Of a DNA stretch of 64,000 nucleotides, positions 21,001 to 26,986 are shown in pieces. Position numbers and translations under genes: made by a program. The stretch comes from Owenia fusiformis (taxonomy: Eukaryota; Annelida; Polychaeta; Sabellida; Oweniidae). Location: contig CAIIXF020000001.1 in assembly GCA_903813345.2 (NCBI GenBank), positions 38,099,366-38,163,365 on the forward strand. Reading direction: 5' to 3'. Numbering within the stretch: position 1 is the first letter of the stretch; the number at the start of each line of letters is the position of its first letter. The notes under the pieces were generated by a model. The model saw nothing but the letters and a program-made list of their open reading frames with translations, searched no databases and was not told the origin of the DNA.

Positions 21001-22407
21001 ATAAGTTTTTGTCAACTAGCTGCTCTACCACAGTAGTACTTACCATTACTACCTGATACTTCAAATAATTATCTTGCAAGTAAAAAAGTACATGTATGCT
21101 GATATGCCATCTATCAACAAAATGTAAAGCTGTCTTTACAGAAGAATATATAGATGATACTTCAGTCTTATACCCAGACATTATGATACATGTATGTATT
21201 AGAAATTTTGTAACACACTTATGTTTATAACTTATAAAGTTTGTATACTGTCATCATTTATCACGACTTGTAATCAGGTGATTTATGCTAGAAAATTCAT
21301 GCATGCATCATGCAAATTTTAAAGTCAACCTTTTTGCGATAAACTAATAAGCAGTGGAGGTCTACACAACCTGAAAAAATGTACATCCAAAATCAGGATA
21401 ATCCGAACACCTCCCAATCTGAACACTTATTTGGTCCCATTTTTCCTCCCATTACCTCTCATGTTAAAAAAAATGAAGTATGAACACCTCCCAGTTTGAA
21501 CAATAAACAGTGATATTTGAAATTAACCTGACTAACCTGAATACATCTCACAAAATATCACATGTTTCATACAAATAGTTCAAATATTTCAAAGTTTAAC
21601 ACTAATTTGTCAATATCATAATATCAAAACTTTTGGAAAAAAACTTGAATGGTCTCACTCATCATAATGGGGCTTTCTAGCATGATAAAATTTATTTGAA
21701 TTGGATTCTCATATAATCGAGATATCAAAAAGCTATTTTGTTGATAGGACTAGTATAAACATTTATTGAGAATGTGTTTATCTTTCTTCAAAATCCAGAA
21801 TCTTGCGAATGCAAAAACCTTGAAATGTGAACACCTCCTAATCTGGTTCAGGTCCGAAATATGTATATATTTTTCCAAATAATCTTGCTATGTGGTCTTT
21901 GATCATTCATTTTTATAGATTCAGATTACATTACAGAATTAGTGTTTCGATTGTAGTCATATGGGTCATATTTTAAATACTTAGACCTAAATATGATGGG
22001 GGTAAAGTAAAGAGATCTAAAGAATAATTAATATGCCCAAAAATGTGGTATATAGTATTACACATCAGAACTTTAAATACCATGTGGAATTATATGTTAC
22101 ATCTACAACACCTACTGCCAAACTTCAATCCTTCTCGGGAATGATAAATTGTTTGTTTACATCAACACGTGCTCATGTTTATGTTTTACAAGAGCTTCCG
22201 GTTCACAATTTTCCACAAAGTTTTCCGTAAAAATATAATGGATTTATATTCTGTATATGGTGGTGATACGTTATTCATTCTTCTTCCGGAGGAATCTTTA
22301 CCTAATGATCGTGGATACTCTGCTCTTTTAATACGATCTATTAACTCATCTTCAGCGCTAAACGAACTTTCTTTTTGAAGATTATTTTCTAGAAGTGTTT
22401 CCTCCAT
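1..22407 (-). CDS. MOCOS: Molybdenum cofactor sulfurase, 13 exons, 3' end cut by window edge
   Basis: MOCOS sulfurates the molybdenum cofactor of xanthine dehydrogenase and aldehyde oxidase, using L-cysteine and PLP; it is a cytosolic two-domain enzyme. I joined 13 exons (minus strand, 5' to 3'): 22407-22302, 20871-20715, 12522-11813, 10189-10066, 8594-8518, 4155-3959, 3400-3284, 2980-2399, 2099-1937, 1683-1596, 1264-1029, 574-465, 99-1. All introns are GT/AG, all phases match, and the sum is 2766 bp, exactly 922 open codons. Residues about 37-510 form the NifS-like class V aminotransferase: YLDHSGATL at 39-47, YGNPHS at 65-70, Schiff-base Lys316 in SFYKIFGFPTG, and Cys475/Cys480 in CFCNTGACQ. 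Residues about 672-922 are MOSC, with VYPVKSC at 680-686 and CSRCQMVC at 894-901. Vertebrate MOCOS is near 890 residues; this one is longer because of low-complexity inserts at about 123-185 and 547-670. The last 30-40 residues should lie beyond the left edge. Confidence 0.97.
465..574 (-). CDS. MOCOS: MOCOS exon 12 (residues 853-889)
   Basis: Reads LDNLVERFRANIIVDSPTGY, then VEDTWTHVTLGTHSFK. The RFR-x-NI-(I/V) and W block is the core MOSC motif. Acceptor ATGCAG|ATTTAG, donor TTCAAG|GTATGT, phase 0 out. Confidence 0.95.
1029..1264 (-). CDS. MOCOS: MOCOS exon 11 (residues 774-853)
   Basis: The exon gives VSGVDCGDEVASWLSRVLNQ, then DGCRLIRQS, and later SLANESQYLLINLSSCRELQ. These are the conserved DCG-x-x-x-SSWLS and L-x-NEAQYLLIN blocks of the C-terminal MOSC region. 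Acceptor TTCAAG|GGTGAG, donor TTATAG|GTAAGA. Confidence 0.95.
1596..1683 (-). CDS. MOCOS: MOCOS exon 10 (residues 745-774)
   Basis: An 88-bp exon found by closing the phase gap between exons 9 and 11. It reads MTSIDVTLQYHGNTTTDASL, then CHSKVCGD, matching the family's GMEPIEVPL...VCADRV region in order and spacing. Acceptor TTATAG|ATATG, donor GACAG|GTACAAAG. Direct joining of exons 9 and 11 would break the frame, which supports this exon. Confidence 0.9.
1937..2099 (-). CDS. MOCOS: MOCOS exon 9 (residues 691-745, MOSC N-terminal barrel)
   Basis: Reading VASWNICSTGLVYDRQWMVV, then NASGACISQKREARLSLI. The YDR-x-WM-V-V-N-x-x-G-x-x-x-SQ-x-R pattern is the MOSC N-terminal signature, shared with mARC and YcbX-type proteins. 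Acceptor TTACAG|GTAGCC, donor ATAAAG|GTACAG, phase 1 out. Confidence 0.94.
2399..2980 (-). CDS. MOCOS: MOCOS exon 8 (residues 497-690, expanded linker)
   Basis: The exon starts AGHVCGDDRDIVNGLPTGSI, then RVSFGYMS, the end of the aminotransferase half. It finishes with VHQISVYPVKSCAAFQ (about 675-690), the start of the MOSC N-terminal barrel. Between them (about 547-670) is a long polar linker rich in Asn, Asp, His and Ser, with two CxC-like cysteines and three imperfect copies of an NSC-acidic-VTL unit at about 611-623, 625-639 and 641-654. Known MOCOS linkers here are shorter and poorly conserved. The frame is intact for all 582 bp. Acceptor TTCCAG|GCTGG, donor TTTCAG|GTGTG. Confidence 0.95.
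3284..3400 (-). CDS. MOCOS: MOCOS exon 7 (residues 458-496, cysteine block)
   Basis: A phase-0 exon of 39 codons with the hallmark LYDIHLRTGCFCNTGACQKH. The R-x-G-x-x-C-N-x-G-A-C-Q motif (Cys475, Cys480 here) holds the cysteine that carries the persulfide sulfur in characterised eukaryotic Moco sulfurases. Acceptor TTTTTGTAG|GTAG, donor TTTCAG|GTAAGTG. Confidence 0.97.
3959..4155 (-). CDS. MOCOS: MOCOS exon 6 (residues 392-457)
   Basis: A 197-bp exon covering the end of the large domain and the start of the C-terminal subdomain of the aminotransferase: KHTFHLAWYTYTVLSNLRHS, then PVARLYCDTEYRD, then GPIVNFNLLRPNGEYIGFAE. The G-x-I-V-x-F-N-x-L-R-x-x-G stretch is a standard family block. Acceptor TTTTCAG|GATC, donor GCAGAG|GTACAG; it ends in phase 0. 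Confidence 0.95.
4487..4851. mobile_element. MITE with TTAA target duplication
   Basis: Termini AGGGGCAACAA and TTGTTGCACCT are inverted repeats with one mismatch, flanked on both sides by TTAA (4483-4486 and 4852-4855). The 365-bp body has no long coding frame of note. TTAA duplications are typical of piggyBac and Kolobok-type DNA transposons, so this is probably a non-autonomous relative. Superfamily assignment is inference. Confidence 0.65.
7524..8344. mobile_element. 820-bp inverted-repeat element in intron 5
   Basis: A perfect 17-bp terminal inverted repeat, AATTGCTGGAATTACAC, is at both ends. Subterminal motifs GTGTAATCA and TTTTACAAAAGCGC recur inside each end in variant form, as in transposase-binding sites of cut-and-paste elements. 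The middle (7679-7909) is open on the minus strand for 76 codons, but its first codon is GTG and I do not recognise the product. No target duplication is clear. Confidence 0.65.
8518..8594 (-). CDS. MOCOS: MOCOS exon 5 (residues 366-392)
   Basis: A 77-bp exon encoding FEDGTVSFLDIIALRHGFDT and LNMF. The FEDGT..FLDI.AL..GF pattern is typical of MOCOS just after the glycine-rich loop. Acceptor TTTTTAG|ATTTG, donor CACAG|GTTAG. Splicing leaves Arg366 and Gly392 as split codons. Confidence 0.95.
8595..10065 (-). other. MOCOS intron 4, with one inverted-repeat element
   Basis: A 1.5-kb AT-rich intron whose only clear structure is the 'GTAGCCAGG'-type element at 9486-9743. Nothing else supportable is seen. 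Confidence 0.7.
9486..9743. mobile_element. 'GTAGCCAGG' inverted-repeat element, diverged copy
   Basis: Ends GGGCATAGCCAGGGG and CCTAGCTACGCCC are inverted and pair imperfectly, and the subterminal zones are C-rich or G-rich, as in the copies at 30574, 37238 and 48879. The interior differs, so this is either an old copy or a sister family. No target duplication was recognised. Confidence 0.5.
10066..10189 (-). CDS. MOCOS: MOCOS exon 4 (residues 325-366)
   Basis: The exon reads ALLVKNASEHVLQRRYFGGG, then TVNVALTDQRFH. The glycine-rich YFGGGTV block is the conserved phosphate-side loop of this aminotransferase family. It is too short to stand out as an open frame but its phases (2 bases in, 2 bases out) match both neighbours. 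Acceptor TTGTAG|GTGC, donor GACAG|GTGCG. Confidence 0.95.
10190..11812 (-). other. MOCOS intron 3, largely a foldback element
   Basis: The first 700 bp next to exon 4 are the foldback at 10322-11031. The remainder (about 11032-11812) is AT-rich with no structure I can name. Confidence 0.7.
10322..11031. repeat. Foldback element with ~290-bp inverted arms
   Basis: The left arm (about 10322-10613) begins AGGAGGGAAATTAGCGCAAC. The right arm (about 10718-11031) ends with its near-complement, GTTGCACTAATTTCCCTCCT. The arms pair along their length with scattered mismatches and small gaps, including the GTTAACTGTGTGTCA pairs at the inner ends. The spacer is about 105 bp. Short open frames in it are mirror images of each other and not genes. 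It is probably a foldback or long-TIR non-autonomous transposon, or the remains of an inverted duplication. Confidence 0.8.
11813..12522 (-). CDS. MOCOS: MOCOS exon 3 (residues 88-325, PLP lysine)
   Basis: This is the longest exon, at 710 bp. Conserved blocks in order are EYSVIFTSGCTAALKLVAESF, DTSHTSVVGMRE (His at about residue 196), PAQCNFSGRKYPLSW, CLLDAAS (Asp at about 290) and SFYKIFGFPTGIG, with Lys316 expected to form the internal aldimine with PLP. Between the second and third blocks of the family (residues about 123-185) lies a polar insert rich in Thr, Ser, Asp, Asn and Lys, with a repeated V-T/A-K-S-T motif. It is in frame and has no splice sites, so I keep it as coding. Acceptor TTACAG|GAT, donor AATAG|GTAATT. 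Confidence 0.96.
13650..15275. repeat. Tandem array, 134/148-bp unit, about 12 copies
   Basis: The phrase GATTTGAATTTCTGAGAAC recurs at spacings of about 134, 147, 134, 149, 135, 138, 133, 148, 140, 169 and 122 bp. The two size classes differ by an optional 14-bp segment (CTTAAGTCAAATCT). Each full unit contains TGACCT-4-TGACCT, then the stem TGACCTT-gag-AAGGTCA, then AGGTCA-4-AGGTCA, so it can fold back and has a dense cluster of AGGTCA-type sites. Copies are very similar, implying recent expansion or homogenisation. Confidence 0.95.
15341..15416. repeat. GC-rich CCGGACACCAACCACCAACCG short tandem
   Basis: About four variants of a unit of roughly 25 bp built from CGCCGGACACCAAC and CACCAAC sit between the minisatellite and the terminal hairpin. 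Base composition is sharply different from the surroundings. On the minus strand it translates as repeated VGVRRL, but this is a by-product of the tandem. Confidence 0.85.
17150..17450 (+). repeat. Dispersed repeat family B, copy 1
   Basis: About 300 bp, from ATGTGACTTCTAGGTCAGGG through GCCACCTGGTGGTGAAACTG, is matched in reverse complement at about 46015-46325; shared phrases include TTTTCTTTTACTGGACATA. A third, partial copy is near 41390-41465. No coding frame or termini were recognised, so it may be an old transposon or an ancient SINE-like unit. Confidence 0.75.
18600..18843 (+). promoter_or_regulatory. Possible TATA promoter and first exon inside intron 2
   Basis: A GC-richer island contains TATATAT at about 18658 and, about 185 bp downstream, the donor-like GACCAA|GTGAGTATA at 18843/18844. 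It is antisense to MOCOS. The segment between has no long open frame. It could be the first exon of a nested plus-strand transcript, or chance. Confidence 0.25.
20007..20377. mobile_element. Long-TIR MITE, copy 1 (GTCCATTTCACTG ends)
   Basis: Ends GGTCCATTTCACTG and CAGTGAAATGGACTTTA are inverted, and pairing continues inward for well over 100 bp (GACATTTG/CATATATTC-type blocks). The inner half has a second inverted pair (AGAGGCCACA and TGTGGCCTCT). It matches the element at 59412-59806 throughout. Probably a Tc1/mariner-type MITE, because the better-preserved copy is flanked by TA. Confidence 0.8.
20715..20871 (-). CDS. MOCOS: MOCOS exon 2 (residues 36-88)
   Basis: The acceptor is a T-rich tract followed by CAG|ATTTG; the donor is CTACAG|GTATGTC. 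The exon carries the first conserved block of the NifS-like fold, YLDHSGATL, then YGNPHSSNPSSKLT, a near-invariant signature of MOCOS proteins. Asp36 and Arg88 are codons split across introns 1 and 2. Confidence 0.96.
20872..22301 (-). other. MOCOS intron 1
   Basis: A 1.4-kb AT-rich intron. Phrases such as AATCCGAACACCTCCCAATC near 21400, and GAACACCTCC again near 21484 and 21830, recall diverged pogo/Tigger ends, but no element can be delimited. A CACGTG E-box lies at 22166-22171, 130 bp inside the intron. Confidence 0.6.
22302..22407 (-). CDS. MOCOS: MOCOS exon 1 (start codon, residues 1-35)
   Basis: The chosen ATG at 22407-22405 has a strong context (A at -3, G at +4). A second in-frame ATG lies 60 bp upstream, at 22467, in a weaker setting. 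The exon encodes an acidic N-terminus ending in RIKRAEYPRSL and stops at the donor TTAG|GTAAAG in phase 1. The frame stays open for another 38 codons into the intron, but that read-through loses MOCOS similarity. Splicing at 22302 instead gives EYPRSL-DLTYLDHSG, the usual family junction. No signal or transit peptide is evident, which fits a cytosolic enzyme. Confidence 0.9.
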
Positions 22408-22640
22408 CTTGAAAACCCACGTGACTATTGAACTTTGACCTATATCTAATGAATAGAATATATTCATCCGCAAGATAAATATAAATACGTTTTTGTGTTA
22501 TAATCCATCGTTTTTTATACGACTCAGTACTGGAGTGATTTATTAATCATAATTCATATCTTTTTATTGGCTTTAAACAACATGAATCGCATTTATTTTT
22601 ACTGAAATAATTTAATTTGGAACTATATTCTTACATCAGT
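22408..22640. promoter_or_regulatory. Putative bidirectional promoter of MOCOS and a plus-strand transcript
   Basis: This roughly 230-bp stretch separates the MOCOS start codon from the exon-like segment that starts near 22640 on the other strand. A CACGTG E-box is at 22418-22423, immediately 5' of the MOCOS ATG. No clear TATA box was assigned. Head-to-head spacing of this size is common for bidirectional promoters in animals. Transcription starts are not known, so the limits are approximate. Confidence 0.45.
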
Positions 22641-22801
22641 GCGTATGTAGCGAGCACTTGTCAGTTTGCGCTTAGACTCCTGCATGATTTCCGTTCCTAC
22701 CGCACACTACCCGCATCCTGCCTAGATTCGACCCTCTGGACGCACACCCTAGAGATTCTTACCTGCTAAACCCTTTCCAGATCCTTCCTGCAACTCACCA
22801 G
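22640..22801 (+). other. Putative non-coding first exon of a plus-strand gene
   Basis: A segment richer in G and C than its surroundings ends with ACTCACCAG|GTATGT, a near-consensus splice donor. It contains one short upstream ORF (ATG at about 22684, some 13 codons) and no longer frame, as expected for a 5' UTR exon or a lncRNA. The start is set by the change of composition and is a guess. It lies head to head with MOCOS. Confidence 0.4.
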
Positions 22802-23429
22802 GTATGTTAGCCTTTACTTTTAGCCTTTTAACCAACTTTTCCTTTAGGTTTTGGTTTATTTTTCCTCCCAATGCTGTGTTGCTGTAAAAACCTGTTTCCC
22901 TTATGAACCTGATTTCCTGAACTTGTACATGTTGTGAAGCACTAATATTTATTTCAGTAACTTACTGCATCTCAGAAACTAGAGTATATCTAGCAGGGAT
23001 TACGTTAACATGTCAAGGATTGCCATTCATTTGTATGCTAATGAATACAAGAAAACTAAAATTGGATGTAATTGTATTGTAAGATCTTGGAAGCTGCTGA
23101 GGGAAAACATCTAGGAGATGATCATATTTCGGAACCCATCATTGGAAAACAGTTGGGAATTGTTGATTCTTAGAGAGAATATCAGTGCGTATATATATTT
23201 GAATTTTTATGTATAAAACTCTTATTTGTATGACTTATGTCGTTGGCTCTGGTAGTGTAATACTTTAGTATGGGCAATCTAAAGATACAGCAAAGTTTTA
23301 TAGACATGTTTTATTTATTTTGCGTTATCTTTTACCTACATTGAAGGTCTTACATATATGAAGTTTGGTGCTGTGTTTCTATCATGAAACAAAGTGAGAC
23401 ATGTCACTATTATCACTGTGAAACACTTG
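22802..23429. other. Start of a long gene-poor region
   Basis: AT-rich sequence after the putative donor, with no coding exon on either strand and no repeat with clear ends. Confidence 0.6.
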
Positions 23430-24064
23430 TGAATGTTAGCAGACTTACTCACTTCGAGAGCCATGTTAGATTTTGAAACTTATGGCTCTCAAACGGAGAA
23501 GTGAACAGCTGATCAATAGTGACCTTTGAAACTGAATTAAGTCGATCCGCGGCTTACTTTTGGTCTCTAACTATGTCTTACATCAGTATCATCAATCCGT
23601 GTAAGTATTGGAGCGCTGGAGTACTTCTTTTTCGATCAAGACTTGTAAATTGTTCATCGAGTTAAAGTTTTACAGACCTATTTCCAATATGGCGGTTTGC
23701 TAGGTGCGAGATACGCAACGAACGAAATGAATTTTGAGAATTAGTTAGGTTCGGACAACCTCCGGAGATTTACGAAAATATCCGAGCAGAAACCGCCATA
23801 TTGGAATTTGGCAGTAAAAGGATTCACTCGACTAACGAATTTCAAGTCTTGATCGAAAAAGAAGTACTCCAGCGCTCCAATACTTACAAGGATTGATGAT
23901 ACTGATGTAAGACACAGTTAGAGACCAAAAGTAAGCCGCGGATCGACTTAATTCAGTTTCAAAGGTCACGATCATTGAGCTGTCCAAATGCTCCGTGGGA
24001 AAGCTATTATATCAAAATCCAAATAGCTTTCGCAGGAAGTAATAGCAGACCATTTGTCACTTAA
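23430..24064. repeat. Foldback element with ~240-bp arms and ATGGCGG core
   Basis: The left arm (clear from about 23471 to 23710) and right arm (about 23785 to 24020) are inverted copies. Long perfect runs include AATTAAGTCGATCCGCGG and GAGCGCTGGAGTACTTC. The inner ends both carry CCAATATGGCGGTTT in opposite senses. Weaker pairing extends the outer ends to about 23430 and 24064. The loop is about 75 bp. The arms are less AT-rich than the flanks and highly alike, so the insertion or duplication is recent. Confidence 0.85.
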
Positions 24065-26929
24065 CTTGTTAAAAGTCTTCTTTATTCGTAATAACTCCTT
24101 ATCTAAAAACATTAATTTCAAAAAGATAAAAATTGGTCATAAGTTGAAATAATTATTTTTATGCAGTTTATATCTTTGAACTCTAGATTACTTCAGGGTG
24201 TTATTTTATAAAACACCAATTAGTTTAAAGAAAAGCAGACTCTGAACTTGAGGTCAGATGTTTGGTTCACACATGTGAGAAGTCCAACCTGCTTTCTTAT
24301 CTTTGGTCTTGTTATATCAAATTTACCATATACATGTACATGCATAAATTGCTGGTGAATGAGATTTCTATTTCATTCCTTTGACCACATTTTCCTTCTA
24401 TTCTATTAGAAATCTGAGATTTATAGACCCGAGATATATTTGCTCTAATGATACGCAAACAATATTTGGTGCCCTGGGCATTATTATGATTAGCAAAAAA
24501 ACTATCTGAGTTTATGTTTAATTTCCTTAGTGGTTTTAACCAAGGAATGGGGTTACTTTTCTTGATTAATGTATATTGCTGTATTTCTCTGGTATTTCAT
24601 GAAAGCCTACTCTTTGATAAACCAAGATTGAAATCATTAGAATTGTAGATGTGACAGCAGTTGATGAGTGTTGTTGGTCTGGATATAAAGCATGTTTAAT
24701 AGGGTGCACAAAAGGAAACATTTTCTAGAATACTTTCCATAATGAGGAGGGGTTAAATAGAGCATTAACTATCAGACGTTTCAAGGGAAAGAATCAGTGA
24801 TGGATTAAGAATGAGAAGTCGTACAAGGGCAGGAAGGATATTTTAAGTCGTGATTTAAGAATTTCTCAATAATGTTCTTGGTATTATGCTTCGCTGTTGA
24901 AGTGACTTAATGGTGATATATGTTTCATTTGTGAAATCAATATTACCTTTTTATTAAATGCCTAGACCTATATTATTAATGATACCTTTTGCGAAATCTT
25001 GAAATAGAACAAATAGGTGATCATTTATCTCTCTTAAGACTCGAGAATATAAAGATTTTAGTGTTCTTTCATCTAAATCGTTATCTCATATGTATATAAA
25101 AGGACCATTTTAGCTGTTATTACAATGTGATACCTTCAGTGACATTTATCAGGTGCCATGCGAATTAAGTTTTTGATATGATTGCATAAAATACTAGACA
25201 AAATTAATAAACAAGCTGTTCAAAAATGATAATTATATTACATAATATATCCAATTAGTACCTATGCCATAGCCTAGCAGTAATGACATTATAGCTAAGA
25301 ACATGTCATTTTACTGCTACTTGAGAGTAAAACCATTTGGAAACATGAGATCATTTCATTTTCATTTGTTTTATTTGATCATCTCATTAATAAAAAATAA
25401 CTGAGAGTTGTCTATTGGAGATCCTATGTGTAAATCAAGTATAATATGGATTTTCCGTCTAGTAAATGTTATTCCATCAAAATTGGACAGTGTATATTTG
25501 CCTTTGTGGGATTGCGTGTTTATTATTAGCTGGTTAAATATATATGTTATGATTGAATCTATAAAGTATATGTGTATATGGTTCAAGCCCTTTGCTATCT
25601 TATTTTGGTAGATATATTCCCTAATTGTAATATGTTAAATTTGATGACTGCTAGATTGCTCTTCTTCATTTGGTTTTATACTAAGTACTCTCCATTTTAT
25701 TTTTACAAAACACAAGACCACTTTAAGGCTTTAAATATTTTTTCTAGGGTTGATGATTATCCCCATCTAATCTCATAATATACCATCAGTCTGAAATGAA
25801 GTCTCCCATCATTGATTTATTTCACTGCTAGAAATGATTCGCATTCATCTTTATGATTGCATTTCTACCAATATTCAACTCTACTAGCTTATACCACAGC
25901 TTCGGTAGATAAATTATAATTCTAGTAGGGTCAAATCTAAATCAGGGTTAATCAATATAGATATACTTCCTTGGGATTTGTCAACTAGTCATGTCTTGTT
26001 ATAGCTTTGATAGATGAAATATTTGAGAAGTCTGCCTTTTATTGAACCCCCTCCCCATTTCACCACCTCTAACAAAGGTTCTTTCTCTGGGTAGGGAAAT
26101 GCACTGGGGGAACAAGAAACCTGATAAAAGATAATTTTGTAATATGTTATGAGACAAAAATCTTGAGATTATAATATTAAGTATGTCTGTTTAAATCAGC
26201 ATGTGTCAAATATAATATTATCAGTGACACATCCAAAGTCCAGCGTTGTTATCTTGTAGTGAAGAGATAAATATTATAGGTATATTAGGCTGATATAGTG
26301 CACGTTATGTTGGATGATCACTAGCTAATGATCACATCTACAAACTCAGAAATGGCTTTGAGTCACTTGACAAATATAAAGTCGGAGTCTTCTATTGATA
26401 TATGGAACATTGCGTCTGCATTGTTGAAGTACTCAACATTGTGCCTGCATTTTGAAGTATTCGCTGTCTGGTATGGTTACATTCCATCAACATATCTTTG
26501 GTCAATTTTTAAAGTAAATATGTATGGATTGTCTCTCCTCCCATGATGTTACTTACTTAAACAGTATAGTTCTGTTATAAGTAGAAGGACTTATGTTGGG
26601 CTTGTCAGAATATTTTTATATATAAGAAGATCGAAGTTACATTAAAAAGGATTGTAATTATAAAAGAAATATCAAACCAAATCCCTTATAATTATATTCC
26701 ATGAGAATGGTAGATTCAATTCATGCAATGGTCTTTGTTATATAAGTATATGCTGCAGTCTAAAATCATATTTTTATTCATTTTATTGATTAATATAATA
26801 TCCTGTCATGCCATCAGAGAGTCTATAAAAGTTATAAATCAGTCATGCATCAAATTGCAATACTTATTATCCTATTTTCCAACCTTAATTTGAGAGAAAA
26901 AATAGGAGGTAGTCTTGTATATATACTTC
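24065..26929. other. Gene-poor stretch
   Basis: AT-rich. Short open frames occur (for example 25408-25778 and 26328-26546 on the plus strand), but they have neither recognisable motifs nor exon-like borders. Nothing supportable. Confidence 0.6.
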
Positions 26930-26986
26930 TACCCTTTGCATCATTCAACTTCACTTAAAAGAGAACTAGACTTTGCGTACAGGGTA
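26930..26986 (+). mobile_element. Mutator-like MITE, 57-bp deletion derivative
   Basis: Starts TACCCTTTGCAT and ends TTTGCGTACAGGGTA. Its first ~35 bp match the start, and its last ~20 bp the end, of the copies at 31516 and 32174; the middle is missing. The flanks ATATACTTC and ATATTCACC agree at 6 of 9 bases, a decayed target duplication. Confidence 0.65.

Noticed and set aside
21380-21860. pogo/Tigger-like transposon from AATCCGAACACCTCCC strings
   Set aside because: The strings recur in one orientation without delimitable inverted ends or a transposase remnant.
22186-22301. Continuation of exon 1 frame (SGRRMNNVSPPYTEYK...)
   Set aside because: It runs past a strong donor at 22302/22301. 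Splicing there restores the conserved EYPRSL-DLTYLDHSG junction in phase, whereas the read-through does not resemble MOCOS.
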